Shown here: in pieces, positions 44,621-53,534 of the stretch
How the letters are laid out: each line of letters starts with the position of its first letter
Position numbering within the stretch: the stretch's first letter is position 1
Assembly: GCF_963665675.1 (NCBI RefSeq)
Contig: NZ_OY762426.1
Location: 62,001 to 126,000 of the forward strand
DNA length: 64,000 nt
DNA from: an uncultured Methanolobus sp.
GTDB lineage: Archaea > Halobacteriota > Methanosarcinia > Methanosarcinales > Methanosarcinaceae
Reading direction: 5' to 3'
The notes under the pieces: model-generated
The model's database searches: none
The model's input: only the letters and a program-made list of their open reading frames with translations
Told to the model about the DNA's origin: nothing
Translations under genes and position numbers: made by a program

Positions 44621-44795
44621 CATAAATTATATTTTGAAATATATTAATCGGTATAAACTGAATATTAGAATTTGTGATTATACCGGAACAAACTTTGTTG
44701 AAGGGAACATGATGGAATAAATGATCAAATATCGCAGGTAAATTATACTATTTGCATTTATGTAAATAAAATCTGGTAAAAAAGATAAAAACGGC

Positions 44796-45650
44796 TCATA
44801 TAAAGCCGTCTATAAGCTCATTCACTTTTTCAGTTTCAGGTGGTTTTCTGTAAAGCGGACCGGATTTAAGAACATCAAGATAATCCTCAAAGCTTGGTTT
44901 TTCATTTACATAAAAAACACCAAGAGGAATCTTTTCCCCCCATTCCATTGATTTTTCAAATGCTTTTACGCGATCGTTCAATTCATAGCCAGGATCATCC
45001 ATTTCATATACCCTTTCAGAATACCATTTGAACGTGTTCAGTTTATTGAAAGACACACATGGCTGGAGCACATCAACAAGTGAAAGACCTTTGTGTTCAA
45101 TGGCCTTTTCGATCAGGGACGTTAAATGTGAGATTTTCCCGGCATATCCGCGGGCCACAAAAGAACAATCCAGGGATATAGCCAGGGACAGAGGATTCAG
45201 CGGCATGTTGAACACGCCATGAGTCTGTACCTTTGTTTTCATCCCGATCTCACTTGTGGGTGATGCCTGACCTTTTGTCAGTCCGTATATCTGATTGTCG
45301 TGAACAATCATCGTCATGTCCGGATTTCTCCTGACAGCATGCAGGAAATGGTTGCCGCCTTCACCATAACAATCCCCATCGCCCGTTACTGCGATAACAG
45401 TGAGTTCATGGTTAGCGATCTTAGCACCTGTTGCTGGTGGAAGGGACCTACCATGAAGTCCGTTGAAGCCATTACAGTTAAGGTAATGAGGGGTTTTGCT
45501 TGACTGGCCAATACCTGATGCCACAAGCACCTCATGAGGTGAACGCCCCAGATTGACCAATGCCTGTTTGATAGATTTCAGAATTCCGAAATTACCACAT
45601 CCCGGGCACCATGCAGTTTCAAAGTTGCCGTAATCCTCTATGCTGACCAT
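44796..45650 (-). CDS. korB: 2-oxoacid:ferredoxin oxidoreductase, beta subunit
   Basis: A 284-residue TPP-binding beta subunit. Thiamine diphosphate motif VTGDGDCYGEGGNHFLHAVR with NPDMTMIVHDNQIYG (the Asn and Gly of the GDG-X-N motif). Cys in WCPGCGNFG and LNCNGFNGLHGR supply three of the cluster ligands, as in KorB/VorB. It begins immediately after the alpha-gamma gene (adjacent coordinates). Substrate is probably 2-oxoglutarate or another 2-oxoacid; sequence does not fix it. Confidence 0.9.
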   Translation of the reverse strand: MVSIEDYGNFETAWCPGCGNFGILKSIKQALVNLGRSPHEVLVASGIGQSSKTPHYLNCNGFNGLHGRSLPPATGAKIANHELTVIAVTGDGDCYGEGGNHFLHAVRRNPDMTMIVHDNQIYGLTKGQASPTSEIGMKTKVQTHGVFNMPLNPLSLAISLDCSFVARGYAGKISHLTSLIEKAIEHKGLSLVDVLQPCVSFNKLNTFKWYSERVYEMDDPGYELNDRVKAFEKSMEWGEKIPLGVFYVNEKPSFEDYLDVLKSGPLYRKPPETEKVNELIDGFI

Positions 45651-47378
45651 TCAAATCACCCCCTTTTCCTTAAGAGCAGCAATTATGAACTCGGGGCTGA
45701 AAGGTTCCCCATCGTACCTGAGAATAGTTTCAGTTACTTTCACATCCGCCTCCAGCTTGAGATGCCGTGCAAACTGACCAGTGGAATTATTCTCCACGCA
45801 CACTGTCTTTTTGGATTTTGAGAACAATTTTCTGGTTGCTTCCACTGGCAGTGGATGAATATGAGTGAAATGTACCAGATTTACGGACTTGCCTTCAGCT
45901 TTCAGTATATCGACTACCTCTGCAAGGGGACCGTAGGTTGAACCCCATCCAATAAGTGATAATTTAGCACCGGGGTCACGGTAGACTTTTGCCACATGCA
46001 TTTCATCCCGCAAAACTTCCAGCTTCTTCATGCGCTTGTCATTCATCTTTATGCGGTTATCCGCATCCTCACAAATATGCCCGAACTCATCGTGCTCATC
46101 ACTGTCTGACAGGACAAGCACACCTTCCTGTCCCGGGAGAGCACGGGGGGAGATCCCCTGCGGAGTCAGTTTATAACGTTTGTATTGTTCTTTCTTTGTT
46201 CTTAGATCCTGATCTGAAAGAAGGTGTCGTTCTACGGTGATTTTAGAAGGATCGAATCTCTTTGATGTGAAAAGTGAATCTGCAAGATACTGGTCACTTA
46301 AAATAAAAACAGGAATCTGATATTTATCTGCAATGTTGAAGGCCTCAGCAGTAAGATAAAAACACTCTTCTGGCGTTCCCGGCGCGAGTATACATCTTGG
46401 GAACTCACCCTGTGCAGCTGTCAGGACAAACTGGAGGTCACCCTGTTCGGTCATTGTAGGAAGACCTGTTGCGGGACCCGGACGCTGACACAGGAAAATA
46501 ACAGCAGGCGTTTCTGTTATGCCTGAAAGTCCCAGAGCCTCGGCCATAAGTGCAAATCCGCCACCTGATGTAGTAGTCATTGCTCTTGCACCGGCATATG
46601 AAGCACCAAGTACCATATTAAGTGCAGCAATCTCATCTTCTGCCTGTTCCACAACAGCATTGAACTTGTCTGCATTTGCTGCCACATAAGTCATTACTCC
46701 TGTTGAAGGAGTCATGGGATAAGCTGCAAGGAACTGCACACCTGCGGCAAGTGCACCGAGGCCCACTGCCTGATTGCCGTTTATGAGCATCATCTTTTCT
46801 TTTTCACCAGAATCGCTTACAGCAAACTTGCATCCACCGGGGTAATTCTCCTTCACATAACCATAGCCTGCCCTTGCAGCACTGATATTTTTCTGTATAA
46901 TCTCCTCACCTTTCTTCTTAAAGGAAGCTTTCAATATCTCTTCAAGATTGGACATTTCCAGGCACAAAAGACCGACTACAGCACCCATAGACACCGAATT
47001 GGAATATATCTTATCCCCTGAGACATCCTTTGCGATTTTCAGCATAGGAACATGGAAAATGGATTCTGAAGAACTGTTAACTTTCACAGTATCGGCATCA
47101 ACTACCACAACCCCATCGGTTATATCTGACAGGTATTTTTCAATGGACTCAGCATCCAGGGCAAGAAGCAAATCCACACTTTCTGTCATTGCAGAAACAG
47201 GAGAATCACTTATGCGTATTTTGAACGTATTATGCCCTCCACGTACCCTGGAAAGGTAGTGCTGTGTTGCAAAAACATGAAATCCGCTTTTCTTTAGCGT
47301 CCTGGCAAGGGTCATGCCAGTGGTTTGAAGACCCTGTCCGGCTGCCCCTCCTACTTTGATATTGAGATCTATATTCAT
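45651..47378 (-). CDS. korA: 2-oxoacid:ferredoxin oxidoreductase, fused gamma-alpha subunit
   Basis: A 575-residue fusion. Residues 1-185 are the gamma domain (NIDLNIKVGGAAGQGLQTTG, QHYLSRVRGGHNTFKIRIS) and 195-575 the alpha domain: GNQAVGLGALAAGVQFLAAY, TTTSGGGFALMAEALGLSGI, IFLCQRPGPATGLPTMTEQG. In two-subunit enzymes of this type the gamma domain is fused to alpha. The delta (ferredoxin) subunit is absent, so an external ferredoxin is used. The enzyme reversibly joins CO2 to an acyl-CoA in anabolism. AAAAGGGGATAATC precedes the ATG. The promoter holds a palindrome. Confidence 0.9.
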   Translation of the reverse strand: MNIDLNIKVGGAAGQGLQTTGMTLARTLKKSGFHVFATQHYLSRVRGGHNTFKIRISDSPVSAMTESVDLLLALDAESIEKYLSDITDGVVVVDADTVKVNSSSESIFHVPMLKIAKDVSGDKIYSNSVSMGAVVGLLCLEMSNLEEILKASFKKKGEEIIQKNISAARAGYGYVKENYPGGCKFAVSDSGEKEKMMLINGNQAVGLGALAAGVQFLAAYPMTPSTGVMTYVAANADKFNAVVEQAEDEIAALNMVLGASYAGARAMTTTSGGGFALMAEALGLSGITETPAVIFLCQRPGPATGLPTMTEQGDLQFVLTAAQGEFPRCILAPGTPEECFYLTAEAFNIADKYQIPVFILSDQYLADSLFTSKRFDPSKITVERHLLSDQDLRTKKEQYKRYKLTPQGISPRALPGQEGVLVLSDSDEHDEFGHICEDADNRIKMNDKRMKKLEVLRDEMHVAKVYRDPGAKLSLIGWGSTYGPLAEVVDILKAEGKSVNLVHFTHIHPLPVEATRKLFSKSKKTVCVENNSTGQFARHLKLEADVKVTETILRYDGEPFSPEFIIAALKEKGVI

Positions 47379-47752
47379 GATTATCCCCTTTTACAGTCCG
47401 TATTACATTTCAAAGTGATAATGTCAAACCTCTCCTCCTGAGGTTTATATGTTGCCACTTGCAATCAAAATATATTCTAAACACTTATTGGAAAACTGCT
47501 TGTTGAGAACAGTTTTTAATATCCAATCCCGTCTTATTTTTTGAGGTTAATATATAAAAACATTCGCAAAAAACTGTATTAACTATTCATAGAATACAAA
47601 AAAGTTACTGTTTGAACATTTACCGCACAAGATTATTTTGTAACATAAATTAACTATTAGAAGCCACACAAGAATATATTTATATAATATATTATCCCTA
47701 TTAATATATAATTACTCGAAAATTGATTATTATACATTCTGATGTGATATAT
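47379..47752. other. Divergent promoter region between korA and the KaiC-like gene
   Basis: About 370 bp. It includes the korA promoter/palindrome (47426-47452) and A+T-rich TATA-like TTATATAATATATTA at 47679-47693 upstream of the KaiC-like gene. No ORF. Confidence 0.5.
47426..47452 (-). promoter_or_regulatory. korAB TATA box with overlapping palindrome
   Basis: On the minus strand CATATAAAC (about 47444-47452) runs into AAACCTC-AGGAGGA-GAGGTTT (47426-47446), a perfect 7-bp inverted repeat. The gene starts about 48 nt downstream. A protein bound to this palindrome would block TATA recognition. Confidence 0.5.
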
Positions 47753-48550
47753 ATGGAAAGAATGCCCACAGGAATAGCAAACCTTGATAAAAAAATTAGT
47801 GGCGGTTATCCGAAAGGTAAAGGCATACTCATCACCGGAGTTCCCGGTGCCGGAAAAACAATATTCGGACTGCATTTTCTGCATAAATCATGCATGGATG
47901 GTAAAAAATGTATAATGATTGCAACTGAAGAGAGTCCTGAAGACCTGCTGGAACAGGCAGCAATGCTGGGTCTTGGCCTGGAATCGTTTATTGAGAAAGA
48001 GCAGCTTGTAATTAAACAGGTAATTGAATTCAGGACAAGATCAATTGCCAGAGACGCCCATCTGCTTGATGATTTCAGTGATACTGAAATCGAGATCATT
48101 GAAGAGACACACCTGGACAGGCATATCAGACCGGACCAGGAAGGTTTCAACATTGAAGAAATCGATATCATTGACCTTGTGAGGTTAATACCTGAAGGAA
48201 CAGATGTGGCTGTCATTGATAATATAGGAGTTCTTGCATTTGGCCTCCAGCCAAAGGAATTCAGGGATAAGTTTGACACTATTAACCGCATGCTTGCAGA
48301 TCAAAAGACAACAACACTCTACATAATGGACGAAGCTGCATATGAGATGACACATAAGATTGCAGATTACTCAACTTACGGGTCCATCAAGCTCATGGTA
48401 AAAGAGAATCCATATACCGGAAAGAACGAACGTTTCCTGAGCATTCCAAAGATGCGAAGTACGAAAATTTCCCTTGATATCACGATATTCGACATAACTT
48501 CGGCCGGAATCAGCCTGAAGGGCTCAAAGGCTAAACTTATTGAGCTCTGA
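47753..48550 (+). CDS. KaiC-like RecA-superfamily ATPase
   Basis: A 265-residue single-domain KaiC-like ATPase. Opener MERMPTGIANLDKKISGGYP, Walker A GVPGAGKTIFGL, ATEESPEDLLEQA, Walker B-like VAVIDNIGVLAF, and the end NERFLSIPKMRSTKISLDIT that matches the KaiC NERFL/I pattern. An acidic central insert (DFSDTEIEIIEETHLDRHIR) is unusual. ATG 47753 is chosen, since GTGAT is just upstream; the frame to 47723 lacks this. It stands before a response regulator on the same strand, 182 bp away. Confidence 0.87.
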   Translation: MERMPTGIANLDKKISGGYPKGKGILITGVPGAGKTIFGLHFLHKSCMDGKKCIMIATEESPEDLLEQAAMLGLGLESFIEKEQLVIKQVIEFRTRSIARDAHLLDDFSDTEIEIIEETHLDRHIRPDQEGFNIEEIDIIDLVRLIPEGTDVAVIDNIGVLAFGLQPKEFRDKFDTINRMLADQKTTTLYIMDEAAYEMTHKIADYSTYGSIKLMVKENPYTGKNERFLSIPKMRSTKISLDITIFDITSAGISLKGSKAKLIEL

Positions 48551-48732
48551 CCAACCTGCTATTTTAAACAACAATCAAAGAACTGATCTTTTCAGTTATT
48601 TTTCTACTTCGTTTTCTTGTATTTTAGTTATTGATTGTAAAAAGCATTAGGTATATATAATAAAAAATGAAATATATAATTGGACTGAAATAAGTTATAA
48701 CAATCCAATAAAACGCACCAGGGGACCTTACT

Positions 48733-49593
48733 ATCACTCTTACCGATAATCCGAAAATACTCATCGTTGACGATGAGATCATGAACATAGAGCTGCTCAG
48801 AGCATATCTTGAGGATGATTATTCCATTGCATCCGCCACAAATGGCAAAGATGCACTTGAACTTGTGCCAGTAGAAAAACCTGACGTGATTCTTCTTGAT
48901 GTTATGATGCCGGACCTTAACGGATACGAAGTGTGTGAAAAATTAAAGAGTGATCCTGAAACCCGGTTCATCCCTGTGATTATGGTCACTGCACTTTCCG
49001 GCAGAGATGACTGGATATCCGGAATAGAGGCGGGTGCGGACGAGTTCCTCACAAAACCTGTGAACAAAATGGAACTCCTTACACGTATTGCCTCACTGCT
49101 GAAACTGAAGAAAATGCACTATGACCTGCTGGAAGAAAGAGACAAACTTAATCTTCAGAACAAGATCAGATCTGTTCTCACACAGATAATCCCAACATTG
49201 CTGCGCACCCTTCCTGCGGAACAGAAAAGCATTGTTATCCATCAGATGATCGATATGGTGGTGGAAGCAATTCTTGAAAATACCAATTCCGAAGATAATG
49301 AAAACAGGTATGAAGGAATCGGGAATATATGTTGCCAGATCATCAACCAGCTGGGTGCGAATTTTGAGTCTGGCCCAGGGGATAACGATAACACTGTTTT
49401 CCTTATCAAAGGTAATGTGTGCCCATGGGGCAAAGAAGAAGCCCGGCTCAACCCCATACTCTGTACAGTTTCAAGAGGAATATTCTCAAGGATTCTGGAT
49501 ATTTATGGCCAGGACCTTGAGGTTGATACGCTCGAAACCATGGGGAACGGAGACGAACAATGTTTGTTCCAGCTTAATAAAATAGAATATTAG
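48733..49593 (+). CDS. Response regulator with methanogen output-type domain, non-canonical start
   Basis: The receiver domain starts before any usable start codon. The frame opens after TAA 48709-48711 and reads to [20 protein letters not shown] with no ATG, GTG or TTG until ATG 48781, which would delete strand 1 and the acid pair (Asp14 and Asp15 in VDDE). AGGGG lies 8 nt before ATC 48733, so ATC is the likeliest start ([15 protein letters not shown]). The receiver is otherwise complete: phospho-Asp in [16 protein letters not shown], Thr in IMVTALSG, Lys in [14 protein letters not shown] helical linker follows, then a C-terminal [20 protein letters not shown] domain, probably the methanogen output domain MetOD1. 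It overlaps purE by 4 bp, convergent. Confidence 0.72.
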   Translation: MTLTDNPKILIVDDEIMNIELLRAYLEDDYSIASATNGKDALELVPVEKPDVILLDVMMPDLNGYEVCEKLKSDPETRFIPVIMVTALSGRDDWISGIEAGADEFLTKPVNKMELLTRIASLLKLKKMHYDLLEERDKLNLQNKIRSVLTQIIPTLLRTLPAEQKSIVIHQMIDMVVEAILENTNSEDNENRYEGIGNICCQIINQLGANFESGPGDNDNTVFLIKGNVCPWGKEEARLNPILCTVSRGIFSRILDIYGQDLEVDTLETMGNGDEQCLFQLNKIEY

Positions 49594-49976
49594 ATCAAAT
49601 CCAATATTCTTACTGCCAGATAGGCAGCATTTGCACCGTTGTCTACTCCTACGCTTGCTACCGGTACGCCCGGAGGCATCTGAGCTGTTGAAAGCAAAGC
49701 ATCAAGACCCATCATTTTTGCACTCACAGGAACACCGATAACAGGTTTTTTTGTCTTTGATGCTATGACACCCGGGAGTGCCGCAGACAATCCTGCTATG
49801 GCAATGTATACTTTTGAATCGTTTTGAGAAATGTATTCGTCCAGCTTATCCGGGTTGCGATGGGCGGAAATCACCTGGACATCATATGAATAATCTGTAT
49901 TGTCAAGCACACCTGTCACTCTGTTTGCCACTGAGCGATCGGATTCGGAACCCATTATTATTGCAATATCAACCAT
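49590..49976 (-). CDS. purE: 5-(carboxyamino)imidazole ribonucleotide mutase
   Basis: A 128-residue PurE, purine pathway. Opener [20 protein letters not shown], catalytic region [15 protein letters not shown], and [23 protein letters not shown] 49976 is chosen: AGGTG lies 6 nt upstream, and the alternate GTG at 49985 overlaps it. Downstream of the chorismate mutase gene by 9 bp, same strand, so one transcript. Confidence 0.95.
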   Translation of the reverse strand: MVDIAIIMGSESDRSVANRVTGVLDNTDYSYDVQVISAHRNPDKLDEYISQNDSKVYIAIAGLSAALPGVIASKTKKPVIGVPVSAKMMGLDALLSTAQMPPGVPVASVGVDNGANAAYLAVRILDLI

Positions 49977-49985
49977 TTTATACAC

Positions 49986-50273
49986 CTAAGGAAGATTACC
50001 TTCGCCCCTCAGCTCCTGCTGGCGCTCAATGTTCATCCTTATTAATATACTGAATATTTCTTTTACCGCAGAAACATCAAGATTCAATTCAATTGCAGCA
50101 TCTGCTGCGCGATCCAGAACTACTGTGTTTTGTGCCGGATCGTTGATATTGATCATTTCCAGTTTCTTTGCCTCCAGTACCTTAGCAGCCATGCCTACCC
50201 GCTTATGAATAAGCTGCATAATCTCGCTATCAATCTGTTCCAGTTCGTTGCGCACTTCTTTGATAGTGGACAT
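49986..50273 (-). CDS. Chorismate mutase (AroQ class)
   Basis: A 95-residue helical enzyme that converts chorismate to prephenate. The AroQ fold is visible: EVRNELEQIDSEIMQLIHKR (helix 1 with catalytic Arg), AAKVLEAKK, then NTVVLDRAADAAIELNLDVS and IFSILIRMNIERQQ. It lies between the archaeal shikimate kinase and purE, with 40 bp and 9 bp spacing. Confidence 0.92.
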   Translation of the reverse strand: MSTIKEVRNELEQIDSEIMQLIHKRVGMAAKVLEAKKLEMININDPAQNTVVLDRAADAAIELNLDVSAVKEIFSILIRMNIERQQELRGEGNLP

Positions 50274-50313
50274 GTATACCCCGCATGTAAAAACATCTAC
50301 TTGTTACTATAAC

Positions 50314-51237
50314 TTATGAATGTGATTCTGATTTGATACTTATGTGATTATTAAGCCATGCTGTTTCATGGCATGCTCCTTTATGAGCACCAGCATTATT
50401 TACTTTTGTCCTTATCACGTTTCCGCTGACATTATAGTCTTTCCAGGCATCTTCAAGCATACCTGCCTGATTATCATTTACAAGTGCAACATATGAAGGA
50501 CCGGTTCCTGAAAGGGTTACACCTTCCACACCAACCTCAAGAGCACGCATCAGGAATTCAGTGTCAAAACCAAGGGCACCGCAGTAAAGAAAACCATTAA
50601 GTGTCATTGCCTTTTCAAAATTACCTTCCATTGAAAGGTCAAATGCCATATCAACCCATGGAGCTATCAGCCTTGAATTGTCCACGTTGGTACCTGAACT
50701 GAACAATCTTGTATCAGGTGCAAATATAAGTACCTCATACTCGTGCTCTGTTCTTTTCAAAAGTTCCATTGCCTTGTTGTCGGTTACTACAAAACCACCA
50801 TAAAAAGAAGCACATGCATCATCCAGCGCACCGGTGATTGTCACTTTAGAGTCAAGGGCAGCCCGTACACCCATTTTCACAGCTTCAAAGGGATCAAGCT
50901 CTTCGCCAATGGCATCAAGAGTTGCAAGAATTGAAGCGTTTGCTGCTGCACTGCTGCTTTTCAAGCCACTTGCAAGGGGAACTTCTGATCTTGTTGCTAC
51001 AGTTCCTCCCATTTCAATGCCAAAATGCTCAAGCACATATGATACCGACCTTTCAATAAGCTGCGTGTCTGCATCCGGCATCCCCTGAATAGTTCCGCTT
51101 ACAGAAGTAGCATCACTGTTCAGTTCCACATCGGCAAATGTTTTCAGATCGATACCAAAAGCTGCACCTTTCCAGGTAGCTATTGCATTGATTACCGTAC
51201 CTGCACCAAGTGCATAAGCACTTCCTTTTATCGCCAT
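50314..51237 (-). CDS. Shikimate kinase, archaeal GHMP type
   Basis: A 307-residue GHMP kinase, the archaeal replacement for AroK. GHMP motif PLASGLKSSSAAANASILAT; opener MAIKGSAYALGAGTVINAIA; the last motif GVTLSGTGPSYVALVNDNQA. It makes shikimate-3-phosphate and stands before chorismate mutase, a functional pair of the aromatic pathway. The end TAWLNNHISIKSESHS is a little longer than usual. Confidence 0.93.
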   Translation of the reverse strand: MAIKGSAYALGAGTVINAIATWKGAAFGIDLKTFADVELNSDATSVSGTIQGMPDADTQLIERSVSYVLEHFGIEMGGTVATRSEVPLASGLKSSSAAANASILATLDAIGEELDPFEAVKMGVRAALDSKVTITGALDDACASFYGGFVVTDNKAMELLKRTEHEYEVLIFAPDTRLFSSGTNVDNSRLIAPWVDMAFDLSMEGNFEKAMTLNGFLYCGALGFDTEFLMRALEVGVEGVTLSGTGPSYVALVNDNQAGMLEDAWKDYNVSGNVIRTKVNNAGAHKGACHETAWLNNHISIKSESHS

Positions 51238-51372
51238 TATGAGATTCCTGTTATGTTATTGCAAAAAAATACAGCACTTATGCCACACTCATTTGCTTTT
51301 TTACCCTACCAGTACTGTAAACTATTAAAGAATAATGTTCAAAAGAATGAAAACAGAAATATCAGATTTGAC

Positions 51373-51951
51373 TTATGAATTTATCTTTGCCGTCAGGATC
51401 ATATCCTTCAATCTATTGTAACAACCTCTGTGTTTCTCCTCCATTTCAGGGGAGGCAATTTGTGTTTGGGCTTCCCTTTTACTGTCAGAACCGGAAAGGC
51501 ATTCATCAAGTTTTTCTTTCAGATGTGCAGTATTTTTGTTATCATCCGAAGGTAACAATTCCAGAATGAATTTACTGTTGCAGAAATCAATTATCTCGTT
51601 CTTAAACAACTCTCTACATGAAGGCGAGAACATCAAAACACCATTAGACACAGGTCCATAGAACTTTATTTTTTCACACGTCTCATTTTTGAGATGCTGC
51701 GAGGATTTGTAAACATTATCATCCTGTAATGTGACCAGCACGTTGAAACCCTTACTTTTCTTCAGACCTGGTGGTATCGTTTCCGGAAACATTACTTCTG
51801 GCTTCACACCCATATGCTTCAGGTCTGAGACCAGTTCCGACGACCTGGAATCATCTACTACCATGATGTGTTCTATCGTCTTGTCTTCAGCCAGTATCCT
51901 GGCAATTTCTTTTTCGTATTCCATACATCCTATTATACTCATCAAAGGCAT
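51373..51951 (-). CDS. DUF1638-like methanogen protein
   Basis: A 192-residue protein that starts MPLMSIIGCMEYEKEIARIL. The opening and the following IEHIMVVDDSRSSELVSDLK look like DUF1638 proteins, a methanogen family often near methylotrophic gene clusters. The rest (GFNVLVTLQDDNVYKSSQHL, GPVSNGVLMFSPSCRELFKN) is unfamiliar and the end is charged. The assignment is tentative and the function is unknown. It faces the aromatic/purine run from upstream, 135 bp apart. Confidence 0.5.
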   Translation of the reverse strand: MPLMSIIGCMEYEKEIARILAEDKTIEHIMVVDDSRSSELVSDLKHMGVKPEVMFPETIPPGLKKSKGFNVLVTLQDDNVYKSSQHLKNETCEKIKFYGPVSNGVLMFSPSCRELFKNEIIDFCNSKFILELLPSDDNKNTAHLKEKLDECLSGSDSKREAQTQIASPEMEEKHRGCYNRLKDMILTAKINS

Positions 51952-52512
51952 ATTCCCATCTCCTTATAGTTCCAGGTATCGCAAAGTATTGCAAAAAACG
52001 ATCGACGACCGACCATATAGACTAAAAACAAAAAATCTCGCAGACCCAAATATATACCCCATATATTATGGGATAATTAGTAGTATATAAATCCTGCGAA
52101 AAATATGCCAATCATAATAATATTAATTCTGTTGTAAGGAAGATGATACGGACATTCGAAAAATACAAACAACAACAGCAGGAACAAACGATACTTTTAT
52201 AACAAATACGTGTCACTATATTTTACAATTCTTCGTCCCTTACGGGTCGGGGACAGCTTAAGTATAGTGACACGATCATTGAGAATCAAGATTGTAAGCA
52301 AGTTATACCGATAGCTTTTTTAGCAGAAGGTAACTTGTTGAAAAAGGCGTATTCATGCCCGCAAACACAAAAAGTGCTTGACATAAGAAATGTTCTTAGT
52401 GGCCTCAGTAATACTGATATCTGCATTCTTTTTTTGCAGAACCGCTGCAATCTTTCACAAGACATGACCTGGAAGCATTTGTACTTATAGGCAGGATTAC
52501 GGAGAAGATCAA
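51952..52512. other. 561-bp leader/promoter region of the fwd operon
   Basis: No gene. A strong TATA-like TAGTATATAAATCC is at 52080-52093, 420 nt before fwdF. If it serves the fwd operon the leader is about 400 nt and contains the 66-bp hairpin at 52209-52274. A nearer TATA-like GTACTTATAGG is at 52478-52488. On the minus strand, ATATATGGGGTATATA (about 52048-52063) may serve the DUF1638-like gene. Confidence 0.45.
52209..52274 (+). promoter_or_regulatory. 66-bp hairpin in the fwd leader
   Basis: CGTGTCACTATA (52209-52220) pairs with TATAGTGACACG (52263-52274), a perfect 12-bp stem. Within it GTCCC/GGGAC (52235-52239/52250-52254) gives an inner stem. The interior has no ORF. No target duplication flanks it, so it is more likely an RNA or DNA control element than a mobile element. 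It is about 240 bp before fwdF. Confidence 0.6.
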
Positions 52513-53532
52513 ATGAACGAAGTAGTGTTTGGAGTAAAAGACGACAAGCAGCTTGAATACACTCCTGAGAAGTGTATCGGTTGCGGAACGTGCGTAATGG
52601 CATGTCCTAAAGGTTCATTAGTTCTCGGTTCAGTGGGAGCCGTAGCCAGAGGACTTATCGACAAAGATTTCCTTGAGAACCAGACAGAACTCTGCATTGT
52701 ATGCGGAATCTGTGCAAAGACATGCCCGACAGGTGCACTTGAACTGAAACAGGCCGGCGAGTCTGTAAATGATAATGCTTACATAAGCGTTGCACTTAAA
52801 GAAACAACAGTCAATGACAACTGTGTACACTGCGGACTCTGTGAACAGATCTGTCCACAGGGTTGCATTGAGGTCAAACAGTGGCTTTCCAACGATGGGA
52901 CTGCCAGTGTAGACGGTGAGACTATTATTGACACAGAATGCTGCATACACTGTGGATGGTGTGCAGAGGTCTGTCCTGCTGAAGCCATAAGCGTTGAAAA
53001 ACCATTCGAAGGTACATGGTTCAGAGATGAGAATGTATGTACCGCATGCCGCAGTTGTGTAGACACATGCCCATGCAATGCACTGTTCAACCCTGACTGG
53101 GAATCAGGAGAAAGAGTCGATAAGGTTGCACAGCGTGCTGATGCATGTATCTATTGTGGTGCATGTGACATGGCCTGTCCTGTTGATGCTATTACTGTTA
53201 CAAAAACAGCAATCCTTCCGGAAGTTGACAAGAAAACACTTCTTGAGAAGAAACTGCTTAATAAGGAAATGAAGAGACCCACACTTACATCAACACTTGT
53301 CATCGATGAAGATGCATGTCTTGGATGCGGAAACTGTGTAATTGTCTGTCCTGTAAATGCAACTGATGATGAGGTTGGAGCAGGATACCTTAACGAAGTC
53401 GATGGTAAAAAGGTACTTGAAGTCAGAAACGGTGTCGCACAGGTAGTAAATCAGGATCTCTGTGGTTCAGATGGTGCATGTGCTATGATCTGCCCGGTAG
53501 GTGCCATTACACTTGAGAAGAGGGAGGTTTAA
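52513..53532 (+). CDS. fwdF: Formylmethanofuran dehydrogenase subunit F (polyferredoxin)
   Basis: A 339-residue polyferredoxin that wires electrons to the formylmethanofuran dehydrogenase core. Seven canonical CxxCxxCxxxCP motifs are visible (CIGCGTCVMACP, CIVCGICAKTCP, CVHCGLCEQICP, CIHCGWCAEVCP, CTACRSCVDTCP, CIYCGACDMACP, CLGCGNCVIVCP) and an eighth altered one (CGSDGACAMICP), in which one spacing Cys is missing. That would give up to 14-16 [4Fe-4S] cluster ligand sets, as in FwdF. First gene of the fwdFACDB operon; GGAGAAGATCAA precedes the ATG. Confidence 0.92.
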   Translation: MNEVVFGVKDDKQLEYTPEKCIGCGTCVMACPKGSLVLGSVGAVARGLIDKDFLENQTELCIVCGICAKTCPTGALELKQAGESVNDNAYISVALKETTVNDNCVHCGLCEQICPQGCIEVKQWLSNDGTASVDGETIIDTECCIHCGWCAEVCPAEAISVEKPFEGTWFRDENVCTACRSCVDTCPCNALFNPDWESGERVDKVAQRADACIYCGACDMACPVDAITVTKTAILPEVDKKTLLEKKLLNKEMKRPTLTSTLVIDEDACLGCGNCVIVCPVNATDDEVGAGYLNEVDGKKVLEVRNGVAQVVNQDLCGSDGACAMICPVGAITLEKREV

Positions 53533-53534
53533 AA

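Noticed and set aside
52286..52603. Antisense 105-codon frame at the start of fwdF and its leader
   Set aside because: Composition and position mark it as a shadow. No ribosome-binding site or family similarity.
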